A stretch of DNA of 64,000 nt from Takifugu bimaculatus (taxonomy: Eukaryota > Chordata > Actinopteri > Tetraodontiformes > Tetraodontidae). Under the pieces are notes generated by a model. It was given only the letters and a program-made list of their open reading frames with translations, searched no databases and was not told where the DNA came from. Every line of letters starts with the position of its first letter. The stretch's first letter is position 1. This document shows, one piece after another, positions 59,501-64,000 of this stretch. The translations under genes were made by a program, and so were the position numbers. Location of the stretch: NCBI GenBank assembly GCA_004026145.2, contig CP034975.1, positions 5,604,955 to 5,668,954 of the forward strand, read 5' to 3'.

Positions 59501-62500
59501 CCGTTCAACACCGATCCAAGTACAGCCGCAGCCTTTTTATCACCGTGTTTTTACTCACCCCCGCATGTTTTTCGGCTGTTTTTTTCCCTTTCGTTTTACA
59601 GCGACGGATCTGACATCAAACACATCCAGTTCAAAAAGCCAGTCGCATGATAAACAACATGCTCCCAATATTGCCTCCTGGCTACTTATGATGCAGGAAT
59701 AAGTTCCGAAACAGCATTAATTAACCATCGGGCCTCCCTCTGCTGCTGCGTAACAGTTAAACGAAGAAAGGAGGTCGTTAAAACTACCACCAACAAAGAC
59801 ACAGCCCACACAGGCTGTAGATTATCTGCCCCAAGGACAGTGAAGCCTGTCACAGGACCGGAGCGTTTACATGCATTCCAGACTGCGCCGCATGTATTTC
59901 TCTCTCGTCGCCACCGGCAACCATGAGAGGCGGTAACCAAGTAGGTGGGATCGGTTCAACATCGGGCCAAAATGAGCAAAAAGTTGGAATAATAAAGCTC
60001 TTCGTCCGTTCACTGTGTTACTTTTGTTGTCTTCCTGACTAAACCAATGGTGCTGCGTACGTTTGGGACCCTGAATTCCTTCTTTTTTACATTTATTCTT
60101 GGTCTGAGGGAGGCCTCGAACAACTGTGGGCACATCTGCATTTTCTCCATTTAAGACCCGACCCATGTGTGTTTGCAATCTCCCCGTGTTCCTCTGAGCC
60201 ATGCGATCCTGAACGCATCTTGGTCTGTAATCCTTACACATCCATACATCCTGCTCCCCCTCTCTTGACAATCACATATCCCAGTGAAATCAGATCTGCC
60301 ACTCAGCTCATATGGTTTACAGGTTTGTCAGATTGGAAGGAGGCATGACACTTATCTCCTGTCCACATCTGAAGCTCTGTTAGCAGCCGAGTGCCTGATC
60401 ATCTCCACCATGGGCTCCGGGGCCCCGGGGTTAGAGCAGACAGAATGCCAGCACGGCCACAGCTAATCATAATGTGATGATTCATTTGAGGTGAAGCCCT
60501 TGGCTGCGGCTACACCGTCGCGGCCCCCGGTTACGACTCCAGTTTCCAGATTCATGTATGCAACCGAAGGTGGACTGGAGACAGGCAGAAATATGCAACT
60601 CTTTAGAAGCAAAAATAGAAAAGCCATGAAAGGAGAAACACAAATGTGACAATTAGTCAGCCCAAATCTGTCGTTCAGGCGGGGCTTTGAAGCCGAGGCA
60701 CAAATAGCACGGACGTTATCGCCGTTAAAGAGGAAGAGTTTCGTTATGCAGCTCTTTTATTTGTTATTCTCTGTCTTTGTCTCACCACACCAAACAGAAC
60801 GTCGGCGCTCAACCAGCTTCAAATGCCTTTTTTTCACCATCTGATCCGATCCCACTCAGCCAACCGTTAGCTGCCCGTCAGCTTTGACGAGAAAATAACG
60901 AGGTCGGCGATTCCAGGGTGCCAGAAAACGTCGGAAAACAAAACAGTTTCCCTAATTTGGAAAATGTTCTTGATGGGGGTCACTGATTTGGGGACACTGC
61001 GATGCACCTAAACCCTGACATTAATTCACCAGTGAGGTAATGTAGTGAGACAAGGTAGCCGGCAGCTGTAGAAACGCTCACTCAGGGCCAATGTCATGCG
61101 AAGCCCTGGCAACCGACCCGGATTTTGCCGCCGTCCCTTCGCTCGGAGCCAGATGCGAGATGGTAGCGTTGACAAAACTGAGACCTACCAAACCACTAAG
61201 TGGTAAGGTGAAGCTGGGCCGCTGGCTGAAATGGAAACTGTGTGCAAACATTTACACAAGCCTGATGGGACCCTCTCGCATCTGCCGCGCTGTCTGGGCC
61301 ACATATTCCAATCGCACAGTTCTGCCCCCGCACGCGCACCCCCGACACCCGCGGTTTGGGTTATTCGGAACCAGAGCCAGAGGGTGAAACTGCAGATTTT
61401 GGCCACGCTTTTGTGGAGAGACAGTAATAAAATAAAATCTATCATCTTCTGGTGAGAGACAGAATAGTCGGGGACGGAGAAGTGGAATAAAACCCAAATT
61501 CTTTGAATTCTATTGCGCAAGAGGGAAAAAGATGTGGAATTTTCTAATTGCAGTTAAGGAGGAAGGCTGGAGGCTACCTGTCAGCGGCTGACGGACAGGT
61601 GCTGCAACAGCTCCTCACCAAGATAAGATTTATCTCCCCTCCTGGAGGCTTCAGCACGATTAATTAGACAGCTTGATTTCGCATTACAGATCAGATTTGT
61701 GGGGTTAATTCAGTTAGAGTGTGAGGGAAGAGGGTCGGAAAACTGCGCAGAGAGCTTTCATTTCCCTCTCTAACCTTTAATGAATTCGATGGAAAGATCG
61801 GAGCTCGTTTGTTGCCCTTCATGTGGATCCGACTACAGGGAACAAACCACATCACTGTATTTATTCAGGGACACAGAAAATTGAACAGCTACTCAGCAAA
61901 TTACCGTCCTCCGCTTCAGAGCTGCTAAACATGGAATCTTTGCGTTAAAGGAGGCGTCGAACTGAAGAAATCAGCGATTTGTGCCGAGGGAGGAAAAAGC
62001 TCCGTTGCCATGAAACTCAATATATTAAATCATTTGTTGAGCTCAGTCCCTCCACAATGAAAATGTAACTTATCTCTCAGTCTCAAGTGGGTTTAAAAAG
62101 CAATTTTGTTCTGGCCACGAGCCTCGATGTATCACTGTACATCGGCGAGGAGAGGACGGGCGACGCCTTTGTTCCGCACAATGAGCTCTTTGGGTATTAC
62201 TCACTATCTGATGACTGAAAACTGGCTCGGGCTTTGGTTGGCAGGACAGAACACTCGAGTCTGGAGATGGAGCCGATCTCTCATGGAGCTGGAACCCAGA
62301 GAGGAACGCTCCGAGGTACGAGAGGTGCTGTCACAACTGTCAGGCCGGGGCGGGAGAGCGCGCACGTACGCGAGAAAAAGAAGTCCTGTCAGTAAAAAGT
62401 CACATTTACATGTCAGAGGGTTCACCAGCGGGGTAGATGTGGAGCACAGGTATAAAAAGGTGGTGGTGGAGGGGGTGGGAATCTGATCCAGGGCTTCCTC

Positions 62501-64000
62501 TAATCAGCCAGAGGCTCCGTGCTGCCCCCGGGGCAAACAGGATGCAGAGGAAAAACCCCAGAAATCACCAGGAAGCGGTGAGAAAAAGAGCAAGTGAAGT
62601 GGGCGGGGGCGCTTCGACAGCCGGGGGCATCGACGTAAACACAAAGCAGATGCAGAACTCAGAGGGCGTGTGTGCAAACATGAAACAGGCGTGTGTGTTT
62701 ACAGCACGCGGGGCTGACAGGTCCGATGATGGGGGGCCGTGTGGGGGCACCCTTCGCCTTTCATCTCTCTGAGGGACAACCCTTTTCTTCAGGGATGCAA
62801 GGACGTGCGGTTTGGAGGTTTGGAGGCGGAGGGCTGGTTTTATGGTCGAAGAGTCACGTTCAGGTTCTGCTGGGGGTGCGACCCAAAACCCGGAGATCCC
62901 AAACTCCCGTGGTGCTAGCAAAGAGTCGTTTCATGCTAGCTGACGCACGAAAACGCAGATCTCCATCCTTCCTTTTGTTCGACCGCTGAGTGAATACAGG
63001 TAATATTTGTGGTCCTGACACGTGACGTCATCGAGGGACGTTCTGTCTGTGCAGTGTCAGAAACAAGATTTTACATTCTAGAGGGAAAATACGCTTTTTC
63101 CGTGTCCCGCTTGACGGATAAATAAGGATGTTTTTACAAGATTTTGTGCTACATCAGAGTTTTGGTTTTTTTTTTAAATGGCTTTTTATTGGCAGCTGGA
63201 TTAAAGAAGGAAACTGGTTCTGCTTCTTATCACACACTAATGGAAGACCGTTCCTGTCACATCTAAAAAACTTATTCGGAGCTCTGACATGCACAAAACT
63301 CTGATTTTAACTGGGGGAGTTTAAGGATTCGGCCAGATTCCTGTGAGAACAGACATTTTTCCAAAAACTCCATTTCCCATTATTAAATGATTGTCTTTCA
63401 CTCCTGAGCCTGATCCAAAGTCTTTACGCTGAATATTTCATTCAATAATTGGATGGCGTTTGACCTGCGGCGCAGGAAACCATCAGAGGAACATCTGATA
63501 CGAGGTAGCTTAGCACGCGTGCAGCATCGTTTGTTTTCACATATTTCCGTCTGAGCCCATGGAAAGGTGGAACGCTCCCCTCCTCCCCGCCGCTGCGGTT
63601 CCTGACATCTGGGCTGTCAGCGCCAAACAGACGGACATCTTAAATGCCCGCTCTGCTCCTTCTTTTTCCTAATAGCTTGACGGCCGATATTGATGTCACC
63701 GGTAAAGTAATTGCTACCGAGGCGCTCCAGACAAATCTCCCGATGAGCGCCGCGATGACCGAAACCGCCGTTACTGCTGGGAAATGAGGGCGTGGTGCGT
63801 GATGTGTTCTGTACGGCACCAGAGGAGCCAAACACGCAGCCGGACCCCGCCCTCCCCCTCTCCTGAGAGGCCTGTGGTAATGGCTCACATGGTGTTTCAC
63901 ATAGTTGGAAGGATGACACGAGCGTGGAGAAGAATGGCAGAGCCGGAGCAGCACGGAACAAACTGGAGACAGAACAGGGAGCCGGATTACGGGCCGGAGC

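Larger units (their letters stand above)
46001..64000. other. Gene desert, part 3
   Basis: No coding exon recognised. The longest frame is 46701-47480 (+, 259 residues). It runs across a TG repeat, lacks any recognised domain and is treated as chance. AT-rich, homeodomain-site-rich stretches at 52,640-52,860, 57,770-58,170 and 61,500-62,060 are candidate regulatory elements (inference). The right edge shows no gene start. Confidence 0.55.

Noticed and set aside
27044..64000. Possible hs3st3b1 exons expected from synteny
   Set aside because: No frame with sulfotransferase motifs (for example a 5'-phosphosulfate-binding KxGT-type loop) was seen; the gene probably lies beyond the window.
1..64000. 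CRISPR arrays, bacterial operons, phage or virus genes
   Set aside because: Tandem repeats here have no unique spacers of constant length. Gene structure is eukaryotic throughout and no viral protein was recognised.

Overview
The window is vertebrate genomic DNA. It has split genes with GT-AG introns, long CA/TG and other simple repeats, G and C homopolymers, no bacterial-style operons and very little coding density. The three recognisable genes and their short introns point to a compact teleost genome, most likely a percomorph and possibly a pufferfish-like fish. That placement is inference from gene content and compactness; I could not search a database.

Layout, left to right, with all three genes on the + strand. 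(1) 1.1-4.4 kb: cdc42ep4 (Cdc42 effector / Borg protein), with its whole coding region in one exon, two short upstream ORFs in the 5' leader and a long 3' UTR. (2) 4.4-12.6 kb: intergenic DNA with several minisatellites, two CTCF-like motifs and, close to the next gene, an RFX X-box. (3) 12.7-15.6 kb: tekt3 (tektin-3, axonemal microtubule inner protein), seven coding exons giving a 487-residue protein. (4) 15.6-21.3 kb: intergenic DNA dominated by a 1.56 kb array of about 120 units of 13 bp. (5) 21.3-about 27 kb: pmp22 (peripheral myelin protein 22, a tetraspan membrane protein), one probable non-coding first exon plus four coding exons giving 157 residues. (6) 27-64 kb: about 37 kb in which I recognise no protein-coding exon. 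It holds simple repeats, a 9-bp minisatellite, a foldback mobile-element remnant, a perfect hairpin and several AT-rich, homeodomain-motif-rich stretches that look like candidate conserved non-coding elements.

The adjacent, same-strand tekt3-pmp22 pair matches the order and relative orientation I recall from human 17p12 (TEKT3 upstream of PMP22, with a large desert beyond the PMP22 3' end towards HS3ST3B1). The empty right half is therefore probably the teleost counterpart of that desert. cdc42ep4 maps to another arm of human chromosome 17, so its place next to tekt3 is a teleost arrangement or a rearrangement. The genes have no obvious shared pathway: one is cytoskeletal signalling, one ciliary structure and one myelin/epithelial membrane.

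I found no undescribed biochemical system. The most useful leads are regulatory: exact RFX X-box motifs, one of them 0.3 kb upstream of the tekt3 start; a set of CTCF-like motifs whose orientations would insulate tekt3-pmp22 as one loop; a 24-bp segment over the putative pmp22 TATA box that recurs in a triplicated array 4.6 kb upstream; and a 13-bp satellite that stays open in all three minus-strand frames and yields three spurious ORFs of more than 500 residues.
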